A stretch of DNA of 64,000 bases from CAZWEZ01 sp964632795. GTDB taxonomy: Bacteria; Pseudomonadota; Alphaproteobacteria; Rhodospirillales; 2-02-FULL-58-16. Where the stretch lies: NCBI GenBank assembly GCA_964632795.1, contig CAZWEZ010000004.1, positions 1 through 64,000 of the forward strand, written 5' to 3'. A program made the translations under genes and the position numbers. Below the pieces are notes generated by a model. That model did no database searches, had not been told where the DNA came from, and was given only the letters and a program-made list of their open reading frames with translations. This document shows positions 53,529 to 64,000 of this stretch, piece by piece; the first letter of the stretch is position 1, and each line of letters starts with the position of its first letter.

Positions 53529-54254
53529 TCACATCTCGCCTTCAACCTGTAGAATTAGGGATTCAAGTCGTTTTCGATCGTGGATGTACAAGGCCTTGGA
53601 TTTTCTTGTGACGAGGGCGTCCTCTGACAACCGACCAATAATGCGAGCAACGGTTTGGCGGGTCGTATCAGCGTTAGCCGCAAGAGCCGTTTGCGTGGGC
53701 AGCGGAAATATCACCCAATTACCTGATCCAGAAGGATCAGGCTCCGCCAAACGAAGCAACTCAAGGTAGATGCGCTGTTTGGCTCCCAAAGAACTGAGGT
53801 CGAAAATTCGATCGTTACATGTTCGAATTACATCTGTCAGTCGCCTCAGGAGGGAAAGAACAATGTCTTGGTTGGAGGTCGCAAGTTGTCTGAATTCGTG
53901 TGCAGGCAAGATCGCCACTCTACTGGGTGCCTCTGCGACAACCGTGGCGGATCGAGGTCGGCCGTCAATCGCCGCGAATTCGCCGAAAAAATCTCCAGGC
54001 TCAAGCAACGCATAGGCGACGAAGCGCCCAGAAGTGGCAAAATTCAACACGCGAACATTGCCAGATACAAGGAAGTACACATCCTGGGTGGTCTCCTCTC
54101 GCTCAATAATACTTTCGCCAGCACGGTAGCTGCGCCACCGACACGCGTTTTCAACTTGCCCAAGCGCATCTGCCGGCATGGTGGAGAGCAGTTTAATTGA
54201 GGCGAGAGATCGTCCAGTGCGGTCGTCTGGCTCGGTATCCTTCTCACTGGCCAT
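53529..54254 (-). CDS. Crp/Fnr-family transcriptional regulator
   Basis: A 241-residue regulator. The cyclic-nucleotide-type sensor domain shows YRAGESIIEREETTQDVYFL, ALLEPGDFFGEFAAIDGRPR and a dimer helix. The C-terminal winged helix contains the recognition region LAANADTTRQTVARIIGRL. The phosphate-binding segment GEFAAIDGRPRSA is close to the cAMP-binding cassette of Crp, and no Fnr cysteine cluster is present. It lies just upstream of the adhesin and may regulate it. ATG 54254 follows a run of nine G. Confidence 0.87.
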   Translation of the reverse strand: MASEKDTEPDDRTGRSLASIKLLSTMPADALGQVENACRWRSYRAGESIIEREETTQDVYFLVSGNVRVLNFATSGRFVAYALLEPGDFFGEFAAIDGRPRSATVVAEAPSRVAILPAHEFRQLATSNQDIVLSLLRRLTDVIRTCNDRIFDLSSLGAKQRIYLELLRLAEPDPSGSGNWVIFPLPTQTALAANADTTRQTVARIIGRLSEDALVTRKSKALYIHDRKRLESLILQVEGEM

Positions 54255-54476
54255 GGCCCCCCCCCAGGAACACGGTGGCGTCGGAGAAGACCGCCGTCTC
54301 GGCCTGAACCTGGTCCGTACCGTCATTCCCGTTACTCAAGTCGGTATCGGTAATCGTGGTGCTTCTGTCGCCGATCGCGATGTCGTAACCAAGAACGGAG
54401 TCCCCGTCGCTGACAGTCCCCAGATGACTCCTCAAACTGGGCCTGATGATAGCCGAAGATAGTACCTCGGGGAACG

Positions 54477-54630
54477 TTAAAACGAGTTTCCGGCCGTATG
54501 GTAAGGATTCGGCATCCAGACCGCCACCTTGGCCGCGATCTCGGCCGGCAATCCGTGTCGTTCCTCGGGGCCGTCGATGAAAACCACGGCCGCGGCGTGT
54601 TGGGACGCGAAGTCGAAATGCCGGCCGCTT
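54477..54630 (-). pseudogene. 3'-end remnant of an unidentified gene next to tRNA-Lys
   Basis: The minus strand reads GRHFDFASQHAAAVVFIDGP, EERHGLPAEIAAKVAV and WMPNPYHTAGNSF then TAA. Composition is protein-like and the FDF...VVFIDGP pattern recalls, loosely, the nuclease-like C-terminus of some helicase-associated proteins. There is no start or upstream part before the tRNA terminator. I read it as the surviving tail of a lost gene beside a tRNA; it could also be chance. Confidence 0.3.
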
Positions 54631-54647
54631 ACCCGGCGCTTACCCGC

Positions 54648-54680
54648 AAAAGGAAAGGCTCAGGCGTCTCCGCCTAAACC
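54648..54680 (-). terminator. Terminator of tRNA-Lys
   Basis: Minus strand: GGTTTAGGCG-GAGA-CGCCTGAGCC stem-loop (with G-T pairs) followed by TTTCCTTTT, 11 bases after the tRNA. Confidence 0.75.
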
Positions 54681-54691
54681 TTTTGTGTTAT

Positions 54692-54767
54692 TGGTAGGCG
54701 CGACAGGAATCGAACCTGTGACCCTCTGATTAAAAGTCAGATGCTCTGCCAACTGAGCTACGCGCCC
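54692..54767 (-). tRNA. tRNA-Lys (anticodon TTT)
   Basis: A complete 76-base cloverleaf on the minus strand: acceptor GGGCGCG/CGCGCCT, D arm TAGCTCAGTTGGCAGAGCA, anticodon stem CTGAC/ATCAG with loop TTTTAA and anticodon TTT, T arm GGTTCGATTCC, encoded CCA. Confidence 0.97.
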
Positions 54768-54810
54768 GCCTTTGTAAGCCCGGCAAAATAAGGGCCGGGC
54801 CGGGGGGTGG

Positions 54811-55344
54811 TCAATCGCTTTCGCCGGATGTCGCCGTCAGCCGGGAGAAACGCTCGCCAAGGCGTCGGGCGACCTTGGCCGAGACGAAGTGGCTGATGTC
54901 GCCGCCCAACTGTCCGATCTCCTTGACGAACCGCGACGAGATGAACTGGTGGCGGTCCGAGGCCATCAGGAACACCGTCTCCACCTTGGGGTTCAGACGG
55001 GCGTTCATCCCCGCCATCTGGAATTCGTACTCGAAGTCGGAAACCGCCCTCAGCCCGCGGATGATCATCGAGGCCTTGATGTCGTCGACGAAATCCATCA
55101 GCAGGATGCCGAAGGGAATCACCTCGATGGGGTGGCCGGCGTTGGCACGCGTGATGTCGGCGGCCTCCTCGGCGACCATGGCGACCCGTTCCTCGAGCGT
55201 GAACAGGGGCTCCTTGCCGGCATTGACGGCGACCGCGATGACCAGGCGATCGACCACCCGGATGGCCCGCGAGATGATGTCGATGTGGCCGTTGGTCACC
55301 GGATCGAAGGTGCCCGGATAGACGCCGATCCGAGGTTTGGTCAT
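54811..55344 (-). CDS. coaD: Pantetheine-phosphate adenylyltransferase
   Basis: A 177-residue nucleotidyltransferase. GVYPGTFDPVTNGHIDI carries the TxGH motif (residues 17-20), KEPLFTLEERV, IIRGLRAVSDFEYEFQMAGMN, and ISSRFVKEIGQLGGD. It makes dephospho-CoA from phosphopantetheine and ATP. It is seven bases downstream of gyrA on the same strand, a gene order known in alphaproteobacteria. Confidence 0.96.
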   Translation of the reverse strand: MTKPRIGVYPGTFDPVTNGHIDIISRAIRVVDRLVIAVAVNAGKEPLFTLEERVAMVAEEAADITRANAGHPIEVIPFGILLMDFVDDIKASMIIRGLRAVSDFEYEFQMAGMNARLNPKVETVFLMASDRHQFISSRFVKEIGQLGGDISHFVSAKVARRLGERFSRLTATSGESD

Positions 55345-55351
55345 CCTTGCC

Positions 55352-58105
<2,754 letters not shown>

Positions 58106-58456
58106 AGGGAATTACTCGATGTGGTCAAGGGACTGCTCGGGGCGGATCGGGTCCGCACCCGGAGAGGCCGCGGACCACCGAAATCTAGCACGCCGGACCC
58201 CCGCAGACAACAAAATGGAGGCCTTCCGGCGTTGCCGTCCACCTTCCCGTACGGGGTTTGTTTTTACCGTGGTCAAATTGATTTCCCCGGCTTCTGTGAT
58301 GTGGTGGCGCCGCCGAGGAGATTTCTGCGGAACAAACGGCTATGACCCATGCGGGTGATGGATCGGGCACCATCGGTTCGATGAGGGTTTTAATGAAACT
58401 CGGATAGCTGCCTCGTTCCGAGCAGCGAGCGCAGTTCGCATGTCGAAGGACGCCAA
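58106..58456. other. Spacer between ssb and gyrA
   Basis: About 350 bases; no gene. It should hold the gyrA promoter; a TTGACC hexamer is present on the minus strand near 58278 but no convincing -10 was seen. Its left end carries a half copy of the palindromic repeat (58413-58453). Confidence 0.5.
58413..58453. repeat. Half copy of the CCTTCGAC hairpin repeat
   Basis: TCCGAGCAGCGAGCGCAG and TTCGCATGTCGAAGGACG resemble the right arm of the hairpin at 9072-9246 (CCTGAGCAGC...GTGTCGAAGGATG). The opposite arm is missing. It lies four bases past the ssb stop. Confidence 0.55.
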
Positions 58457-58945
58457 TCAGAACGGGATTTCGTCGTCCATGTCGCCGCCCTGGGGAGCGG
58501 CATCGGAGGGGCCGCCCCGATCCGGTTGGCCGCCGCCGTCGTTGTCGCCGCCTCCCCCGCTCCCGCCGCCGTAGTCTTCGCCACCGTCCCGGTCGCGACG
58601 GCTATCCAGCATGGTCAGCTCGCTCCGGAAGGGTTGCAGCACCACCTCGGTGGAGTAGCGCTTGATGCCGTCCTTCTCGTACTCGCGGGTCTGCAGCGCC
58701 CCTTCGATGTAGACCTTCGCGCCCTTGCGCAGGTACTTCTCGGCCACACCGGCCAAGTGCTCGTTGAAGATCACCACCCGGTGCCACTCCGTCCTCTCGC
58801 GCCGCTCGCCGGTCTGCTTGTCCTTCCAGGTCTCGGACGTGGCCATGGAGAAGGTGACGATCTTGGCGTTGTCCTGGGAGAACCGGACCTCGGGGTCGCG
58901 CCCCAGGTTGCCGACCAGGATGACCTTGTTGACGCTGCCTGCCAT
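58457..58945 (-). CDS. ssb: Single-stranded DNA-binding protein
   Basis: A 162-residue SSB. The OB fold starts MAGSVNKVILVGNLGRDPEV and includes SMATSETWKDKQTGERRERT and KVYIEGALQTREYEKDG. A glycine/aspartate-rich linker leads to the partner-binding tail DMDDEIPF. ATG 58945 follows GGGGG; the upstream ATG at 58969 is less likely. It is normally divergent from uvrA; here an acquired nuclease gene lies between them. Confidence 0.96.
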   Translation of the reverse strand: MAGSVNKVILVGNLGRDPEVRFSQDNAKIVTFSMATSETWKDKQTGERRERTEWHRVVIFNEHLAGVAEKYLRKGAKVYIEGALQTREYEKDGIKRYSTEVVLQPFRSELTMLDSRRDRDGGEDYGGGSGGGGDNDGGGQPDRGGPSDAAPQGGDMDDEIPF

Positions 58946-59025
58946 GGGAAGAACCCCCTTGTCGATCACTGCGAGCGCACTCTACAGACAAAGCCGACAC
59001 ACGGCGACTCAAGATTAGCGCCGGT

Positions 59026-59034
59026 TATCCACAC
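59026..59034. promoter_or_regulatory. Perfect DnaA-box sequence
   Basis: TTATCCACA, the consensus DnaA-binding 9-mer, 81 bases upstream of the ssb start. A single copy may be chance or may modulate ssb expression. Confidence 0.3.
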
Positions 59035-59062
59035 CCCGCAACCATCGGGGACTCTCGCCCAT

Positions 59063-59284
59063 ATGATCGTCCCTGTCAAGAACAATAAGAGAACATACAC
59101 GGCCAGCAACGAATCACCGATCCTTAGTGCTCTCTTTACTTCAGCGGCGTTGCCGTACTATTCTGAAAGGCTGGGCGTTCTCCGGTGGGCCGGCGACGCA
59201 GTGCTTGAGCGCGATATCCAGGAAGACGGCATCACGCAACAGATCGATGACCTTGTCGCCAAGTTATTAAGCTCTCCCCGCTAA
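59063..59284 (+). CDS. Possible small protein, unknown
   Basis: A 73-residue frame: MIVPVKNNKRTYTASNESPI, then LGVLRWAGDAVLERDIQEDG and ending DDLVAKLLSSPR. The second half looks like two amphipathic helices. Base composition is intermediate between ssb and the AT-rich nuclease gene that follows. No good ribosome site. It may be a real small gene of the inserted segment or the tail of a lost gene. Confidence 0.3.
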   Translation: MIVPVKNNKRTYTASNESPILSALFTSAALPYYSERLGVLRWAGDAVLERDIQEDGITQQIDDLVAKLLSSPR

Positions 59285-59401
59285 GCGCTTGAGTTTTAGC
59301 TTATAGGGAATCAGGAGGCTGCTGAATTGAGTCGCACCATAAGTGTGTGAATATTCCGGTCACGGTGACAAGTCAATATTAATTCATGGGACTGACCTGC
59401 A

Positions 59402-61255
59402 ATGAAACTAACCAAATTCCGTATCCAAAGCTATAAATCCATCCAAGATAGCGGCTATTGCTGGTTAGCTTCTGATTTAACCACGCTTGCAGGGAAAAAC
59501 GAATCCGGCAAAACCGCAGTTCTAGAAGCTCTTCGTGATTTCAACACTGATGTCAAAACAATCCCCGATCAGGCTCTCCCACTCAGCAATAATGGTCAGC
59601 CAGTGCTTGAAATGTGTTTTCAAGTTGACAAAGCTACTCTTGATCAAATAGCAGCAGAAAATGATGTTACGATTGATCAGAGCACCAGAGCACATTTCAA
59701 AAATAATGGAATAACCATCAAAAAATTTCACGATGGCTCCTATGAATTGCAAAACGATGTTAGTGCTTTGCCCAATATACAAAACCATCAACCCAACCTA
59801 CAACACATTACAACCATAAAAATGATCTTAGACCAGCTAGAATCAATTGACCACTTTCAAAGCGTTCAGAGACCTGAAATTTCCGATAGCGTTGAATCAA
59901 TTCGGCAGGCAGTAACCAACTACATTGAGCAACTAAAGCCTCTTACTGCATCTATTCCTGAAGACGACAGTGAACAAGACGCCGCTAGTCTAATCGACCG
60001 CCTAACGTCCGAAATGAGTTCCTTAGTGATCGAAAGCGAGCCCCCGACCTTATTAGATCTCATTCTAGAATATGTGCCGCAATTTATTTTCTTTTCTGAT
60101 TTTCTCGATATTTTACCTTTTGAAATCCCACTGTCTGAAGCCAAAAATCACAACGCAGTACAAAATTTTGCAAATGTTGCTAAATTGAACCTGGACGAAG
60201 TAATTCAGACAACGGATTCGCAACGCCGCAGAAATCTATTGAGTGAACACTCGGCTACCATCAGTGGCGATTTTATGGACTATTGGGGCCAACATAAACT
60301 TGACCTAATTGCCGAACCTGATGGCGACAACTTGCGTCTCGGGGTAAGAGAATCTGGCAATACAACGCTTTATAAATGCGAACAAAGAAGTAAAGGGTTC
60401 CAGTGGTTCTTATCTTTTTACCTAAGACTCAATTCAGAGCAGGGTAAAACAAAAAATATTTTGATTGATGAGCCTGGGCTATATCTTCACGCCAAGGCAC
60501 AATATGATGTCTTGAAAGTGCTCAAACAAATTTCTACAGAATCGCAGGTGATTTTCAGCACACATTCCCCATATTTGATCGACACAGGAAGGCTGGACCG
60601 TGTTCGTTTGGTTTTGAAGAATGACACGAATGGCACGAAGATAGAGAATAAAATTCACAAAGGAGCTGATGTTGAAACTCTTACACCAATCATCACCGCC
60701 ATTGGCCTAGATGTTTCGAATGATTTTGCTCTTGCAGGAAACCAGAATGTCCTTCTCGAAGGAATTTCTGATTACTTCTTTTTGCAGGCTTTCAGGAAAG
60801 TGATTGTGACGGAAGTAGCGACCTTAATTCCTTGTGTCGGTGCCAAAAAAATCCCACAAATTGTATCATTGCTGATTGGCTGGGGCCTAGAATTCGTTGC
60901 GGTTTTGGATAACGATAAAGAAGGCATGGATGTGAAAAAAACGCTTTCGGACAAACTCATGATCGAGCACGAAAAAATTATCTTTGTCTCGGAAAAGAAT
61001 GGCCACTCTATGGAGGATTTATTTTCTCACGATGACTTTAACGATTTTGTCGTCGCCGATGTAAAAAACGACGACAAATCACTACTAAATTCGAAATTCG
61101 TCAAGCGCAAGAAATTGGACAAGGTTTTACTTGCGAAAAAATTCTTAGAGAGTGTCGAGAATAACGACGGAATGAAAGATAAATTGTCTCCTGAGACAAT
61201 TAATGCTTTCGAGAAACTACTTACGGATATCTCAAACGGTTTTACGCACCCATGA
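59402..61255 (+). CDS. OLD-family AAA ATPase / TOPRIM nuclease
   Basis: A 617-residue protein of the overcoming-lysogenization-defect family. Walker A GKNESGKT (31-38), a long helical middle, then the ABC-type ATPase end: KGFQWFLSFYLRL, ILIDEPGLYLHAKAQ (Walker B) and IFSTHSPYLID. A TOPRIM domain follows: VLLEGISDYFFLQAF, then FVAVLDNDKEGMD, with acidic metal ligands. Such proteins cut DNA or nick it in phage defence. Its DNA is visibly AT-rich (near 40% GC by eye) in a GC-rich chromosome, so it is horizontally acquired. No GajB-type helicase or reverse transcriptase gene is adjacent, so it looks like a stand-alone class 1 OLD protein. Confidence 0.9.
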   Translation: MKLTKFRIQSYKSIQDSGYCWLASDLTTLAGKNESGKTAVLEALRDFNTDVKTIPDQALPLSNNGQPVLEMCFQVDKATLDQIAAENDVTIDQSTRAHFKNNGITIKKFHDGSYELQNDVSALPNIQNHQPNLQHITTIKMILDQLESIDHFQSVQRPEISDSVESIRQAVTNYIEQLKPLTASIPEDDSEQDAASLIDRLTSEMSSLVIESEPPTLLDLILEYVPQFIFFSDFLDILPFEIPLSEAKNHNAVQNFANVAKLNLDEVIQTTDSQRRRNLLSEHSATISGDFMDYWGQHKLDLIAEPDGDNLRLGVRESGNTTLYKCEQRSKGFQWFLSFYLRLNSEQGKTKNILIDEPGLYLHAKAQYDVLKVLKQISTESQVIFSTHSPYLIDTGRLDRVRLVLKNDTNGTKIENKIHKGADVETLTPIITAIGLDVSNDFALAGNQNVLLEGISDYFFLQAFRKVIVTEVATLIPCVGAKKIPQIVSLLIGWGLEFVAVLDNDKEGMDVKKTLSDKLMIEHEKIIFVSEKNGHSMEDLFSHDDFNDFVVADVKNDDKSLLNSKFVKRKKLDKVLLAKKFLESVENNDGMKDKLSPETINAFEKLLTDISNGFTHP

Positions 61256-61475
61256 TATTTCTTCTGCAATTGCTGTGACACCATTCGGAAATAGCTAATT
61301 CCGCAAATCGCGGTCCACTGTGATTATTGGCGCCTTTTCGCTGTTTCACGAATGGTGCTATGACTGTGATAGTGAAGCCGTCCCCCCCTTTCGCCGGGAT
61401 TCGCTTTACGCCGTCCCCCAAGCCATATATCTCTGATCGGTTGGACACTTTCCAAGCTTCGGAAACCTGAACCCC
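61256..61475. other. Upstream region of uvrA
   Basis: About 220 bases; composition turns from AT-rich to GC-rich along it, marking the right edge of the acquired segment. I saw no GTTC-N7-GTTC SOS box. No gene. Confidence 0.5.
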
Positions 61476-64000
61476 ATGGCGGCCATCCAGGTGCGCGGCG
61501 CGCGCGAGCACAATCTGCGCGATATCGACGTCGATATCCCCCGCGATTCGATGACCGTGATCACCGGCATGTCGGGGTCGGGCAAGTCGAGTCTCGCCTT
61601 CGATACCATCTACGCCGAGGGCCAGCGCCGTTATGTGGAGTCCCTGTCCGCCTACGCCCGGCAGTTCCTGGAGCTGATGCAGAAGCCGGACGTCGATTCG
61701 ATCGAGGGCCTGTCGCCGGCGATTTCCATCGAGCAGAAGACCACCTCGCGCAACCCCCGCTCGACGGTGGCCACGGTGACCGAGATCTACGATTACATGC
61801 GCCTGATGTTCGCCCGGGTCGGGGTTCCCCATTCGCCGGCCACCGGGCTGCCCATCGAAAGCCAGACGGTCAGCCAGATGGTGGACCGGGTGATGGAGAT
61901 GGCCGCGGGCACCCGGCTCTACCTGCTGGCCCCCATCGTCCGGGGCCGCAAGGGCGAATACCGCAAGGAGCTCCAGGACTTGGCCAAGCGCGGTTTCCAG
62001 CGGGTCAAGGTGGACGGCGCCGTCCACGACCTCGAGGACGTTCCGGGGCTGGACAAGAAACGCAAGCACGACATCGAGGTGGTGGTCGATCGGGTGGTCG
62101 TCCGCGCGGGCCTGGAGAGCCGCCTCGCCGACAGCTTCGAGACGGCGCTCGCCCTGAGCGACGGCCTGGCCTTCACCGAGGACGCCGACGACGGCCGGCG
62201 GACCACCTTTTCGGCCCGCTTCGCCTGTCCGGTGTCCGGGTTCACCATCGACGAGATCGAACCCCGGCTGTTCTCCTTCAACAGCCCCTTCGGGGCCTGC
62301 CCCGCCTGCGACGGGCTGGGCACCGAGATGTATTTCGATCCCGAGCTGGTGATTCCAGACGACCGGCTGTCGCTGGCCGAGGGGGCGATCGCGCCGTGGG
62401 CCAATTCGACGTCCCAGTACTACCGCCAGACCCTGGACAGCCTGGCCGGCCATTACGGTTTCGATGTATTGGCCCCGTTCGGCGGGTTGCCCGAAGAGGC
62501 CCGGCGGATGCTGCTGTTCGGCTCCGGGGGCAAGAAGGTGACCATGCGCTACCACGACGGCCGCAAGTCCTACGACATCCGCAAGTCCTTCGAGGGCGTC
62601 ATCCCCAACATGGAGCGGCGGTGGCGGGAGACCGATTCGTCGTGGCTGCGCGACGAGCTGTCGCGCTACCAGACGGTCACCACCTGCGAGGCCTGCGCCG
62701 GCCACCGGCTGCGCGAGGAGGCGCTGGCGGTCAAGATCGACGGCCTCCACATCAGCCAGGTGGCCGAGATGCCGATCGGCCACGCCGCCGGATGGTTCGC
62801 CGGCCTGGAACGGCGGCTGTCGGCCAAGCGCCGCGAGATCGCCCGGCGCATCCTGCGCGAGATCAACGAGCGGCTGGGCTTCCTGGTCAACGTCGGGTTG
62901 GAGTACCTGACCCTGTCCAGGGCCTCGGGCACCCTGTCGGGCGGCGAAAGCCAGCGCATCCGGCTGGCCTCGCAGATCGGCTCGGGCCTGACCGGGGTGC
63001 TGTACGTGCTCGACGAACCCTCCATCGGCCTCCATCAGCGCGACAACCGGCGTCTTCTGGACACCCTCTTGCGGCTTCGCGACCTGGGCAACACGGTGAT
63101 CGTCGTCGAGCACGACGAGGAGGCCATCCGCGGCGCCGACCACCTGATCGACATGGGTCCCGGGGCCGGCGTCCACGGCGGCGCGGTGGTCGCCCACGGC
63201 ACGCCCGAGGAAGTGATGGCCAACCTCGACAGCATCACCGGCCAGTACCTCACCGGTTTCCGCCAGATCCCGGTCCCGGCGCGCCGCCGCAAGGGCAACA
63301 CGGAGCGCCGGCTGCGGGTGGTCGGGGCGCGGGCCAACAACCTGGCCGACGTCACCGTCGACTTCCCGCTCGGCACCTTCATCTGCATCACCGGGGTGTC
63401 GGGCGGCGGCAAGTCGACGCTGGTCATCGAGACCCTGTACCGGGCGCTGGCCCGGCGCCTTCACGGGGCCCGCCTGCATGCCGGCGAACACGACCGCATC
63501 GAGGGCATCGAGCTGATCGACAAGGTGGTCGACATCGACCAGTCGCCGATCGGCCGTACGCCGCGCTCCAACCCGGCGACCTACACCGGCGCCTTCACCC
63601 CGATCCGCGACTGGTTCTCCAACCTGCCGGAATCGCGCAGCCGGGGCTACAAGCCGGGACGGTTCTCGTTCAACGTCAAGGGCGGGCGCTGCCAGGCCTG
63701 CCAGGGCGACGGCCTGATCAAGATCGAGATGCACTTCCTGCCCGACGTCTACGTCCAGTGCGACGTCTGCAAGGGCAAGCGCTACAACCGCGAGACCCTG
63801 GAGATCCGCTTCCGCGACAAATCCATCGCCGAGGTCCTCGACATGACGGTGGACGAGGCGCTGGTCTTCTTCAAGGCGGTGCCGGCGATCCGCGACAAGA
63901 TGCTGACCCTGCAACGGGTGGGGCTGGGCTACATCCACCTCGGCCAACAGGCGACGACGCTGTCGGGCGGCGAGGCGCAGCGGGTCAAGCTGGCCAAGGA
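61476..64000 (+). CDS. uvrA: Excinuclease ABC subunit A (runs off the window)
   Basis: The first 841 codons of UvrA (about 950 in the family). Visible: MAAIQVRGAREHNLRDIDVD, Walker A GMSGSGKSSLAFDT, the Cys4 zinc-finger site CPACDG near residue 275, LSGGESQRIRLASQIG, YVLDEPSIGLHQRD, the second Walker A GVSGGGKSTLVIET, the second zinc module CQACQGDG...CDVCKGKRYNRETLE and LSGGEAQRVKLAK at the edge. UvrA scans DNA for damage with UvrB. Missing: the last ~100 residues. The first zinc-binding pair TCEACAGHRL is also intact. Confidence 0.97.
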   Translation, partial: MAAIQVRGAREHNLRDIDVDIPRDSMTVITGMSGSGKSSLAFDTIYAEGQRRYVESLSAYARQFLELMQKPDVDSIEGLSPAISIEQKTTSRNPRSTVATVTEIYDYMRLMFARVGVPHSPATGLPIESQTVSQMVDRVMEMAAGTRLYLLAPIVRGRKGEYRKELQDLAKRGFQRVKVDGAVHDLEDVPGLDKKRKHDIEVVVDRVVVRAGLESRLADSFETALALSDGLAFTEDADDGRRTTFSARFACPVSGFTIDEIEPRLFSFNSPFGACPACDGLGTEMYFDPELVIPDDRLSLAEGAIAPWANSTSQYYRQTLDSLAGHYGFDVLAPFGGLPEEARRMLLFGSGGKKVTMRYHDGRKSYDIRKSFEGVIPNMERRWRETDSSWLRDELSRYQTVTTCEACAGHRLREEALAVKIDGLHISQVAEMPIGHAAGWFAGLERRLSAKRREIARRILREINERLGFLVNVGLEYLTLSRASGTLSGGESQRIRLASQIGSGLTGVLYVLDEPSIGLHQRDNRRLLDTLLRLRDLGNTVIVVEHDEEAIRGADHLIDMGPGAGVHGGAVVAHGTPEEVMANLDSITGQYLTGFRQIPVPARRRKGNTERRLRVVGARANNLADVTVDFPLGTFICITGVSGGGKSTLVIETLYRALARRLHGARLHAGEHDRIEGIELIDKVVDIDQSPIGRTPRSNPATYTGAFTPIRDWFSNLPESRSRGYKPGRFSFNVKGGRCQACQGDGLIKIEMHFLPDVYVQCDVCKGKRYNRETLEIRFRDKSIAEVLDMTVDEALVFFKAVPAIRDKMLTLQRVGLGYIHLGQQATTLSGGEAQRVKLAK

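Larger units (their letters stand above)
54255..54691. other. Region between the Crp/Fnr gene and tRNA-Lys
   Basis: About 440 bases. It contains a remnant reading frame (54477-54630) and the tRNA terminator. A TTG-initiated frame (54244-54435, minus) overlaps the start of the Crp/Fnr gene but shows no recognisable family. Confidence 0.45.

Noticed and set aside
54244..54435. A 63-codon minus-strand frame overlapping the start of the Crp/Fnr gene
   Set aside because: TTG start, no ribosome site of note and no recognisable family; possible leader peptide but unsupported.
59402..61255. Gabija system (GajA) for the OLD-family gene
   Set aside because: No UvrD-like helicase (GajB) gene is adjacent; the next gene is uvrA, which is core.
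61242..63947. A 901-codon open frame on the minus strand opposite uvrA
   Set aside because: Composition (Asp, Gly, Val, Leu and His rich with no motifs) is that of an antisense shadow in GC-rich DNA; uvrA motifs on the plus strand are unmistakable.

Overview
The window looks like a chromosomal scaffold of a GC-rich alphaproteobacterium, probably Rhodospirillales-like. The grounds are the short-type argC, S9 with an acidic N-terminal extension next to L13, the glnB-glnA pair, the uvrA / ssb / gyrA / coaD neighbourhood, and many Tat, lipoprotein and c-type cytochrome maturation genes. This placement is inferred from gene content only; no rRNA is present. One run of 100 N (51643-51742) marks a scaffold gap inside a giant repeat protein.

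Layout. 1-11459 is core metabolism and housekeeping: tRNA-His, two divergent aminotransferases, P-II (glnB) and glutamine synthetase (glnA) separated by a folded 270-bp palindromic element, a YciA-type thioesterase, parE, a lipoprotein, a second palindromic element, argC and rpsI-rplM. 11648-22032 is an amine-catabolism island: two trimethylamine-dehydrogenase-like flavoproteins (one on each strand), a polyamine-type ABC importer with a Tat-exported binding protein, and a class III aminotransferase. 22296-30372 is one long minus-strand operon for periplasmic thiol/haem chemistry: a DUF2933-like protein, a Rieske protein, CcmG, CcmF, CcmH, CcmI, CcdA, a CcdA with a thioredoxin-like N-terminus, and two DUF1573 proteins. 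30630-39784 is a copper-handling region: lgt, an MFS protein, a methyltransferase-like membrane protein, a membrane protein with a soluble tail, a cupredoxin, CopA, a YHS protein, a hemerythrin-like protein, and a CopZ/CsoR-type pair with a clear operator. 39968-42078 is an OmpR/EnvZ-type two-component system. 42115-54254 is a type I secretion locus with HlyD and ABC genes, a giant RTX/VCBS adhesin and a Crp/Fnr regulator. 54692-64000 returns to housekeeping (tRNA-Lys, coaD, gyrA, ssb, uvrA), interrupted by an AT-rich OLD-family nuclease gene between ssb and uvrA.

How it fits together. The most interesting regulatory signal is a motif (TGTTAC-N5-T-N-TGT and close variants) in matching promoter positions ahead of the Rieske/ccm operon and of the copper operon, again ahead of the two-component system, and more weakly ahead of the RTX gene. 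This suggests that one regulator, plausibly the adjacent response regulator, couples copper handling, cytochrome c assembly and perhaps surface adhesion. Two small secreted four-cysteine proteins (18300-18569 and 38520-38780) are paralogues, and the second sits beside one of these promoter blocks.

Limits. All family assignments come from reading motifs and recalled family features; no searches were run. Start codons were chosen by ribosome-binding sites and family N-termini and may be off by a few codons.
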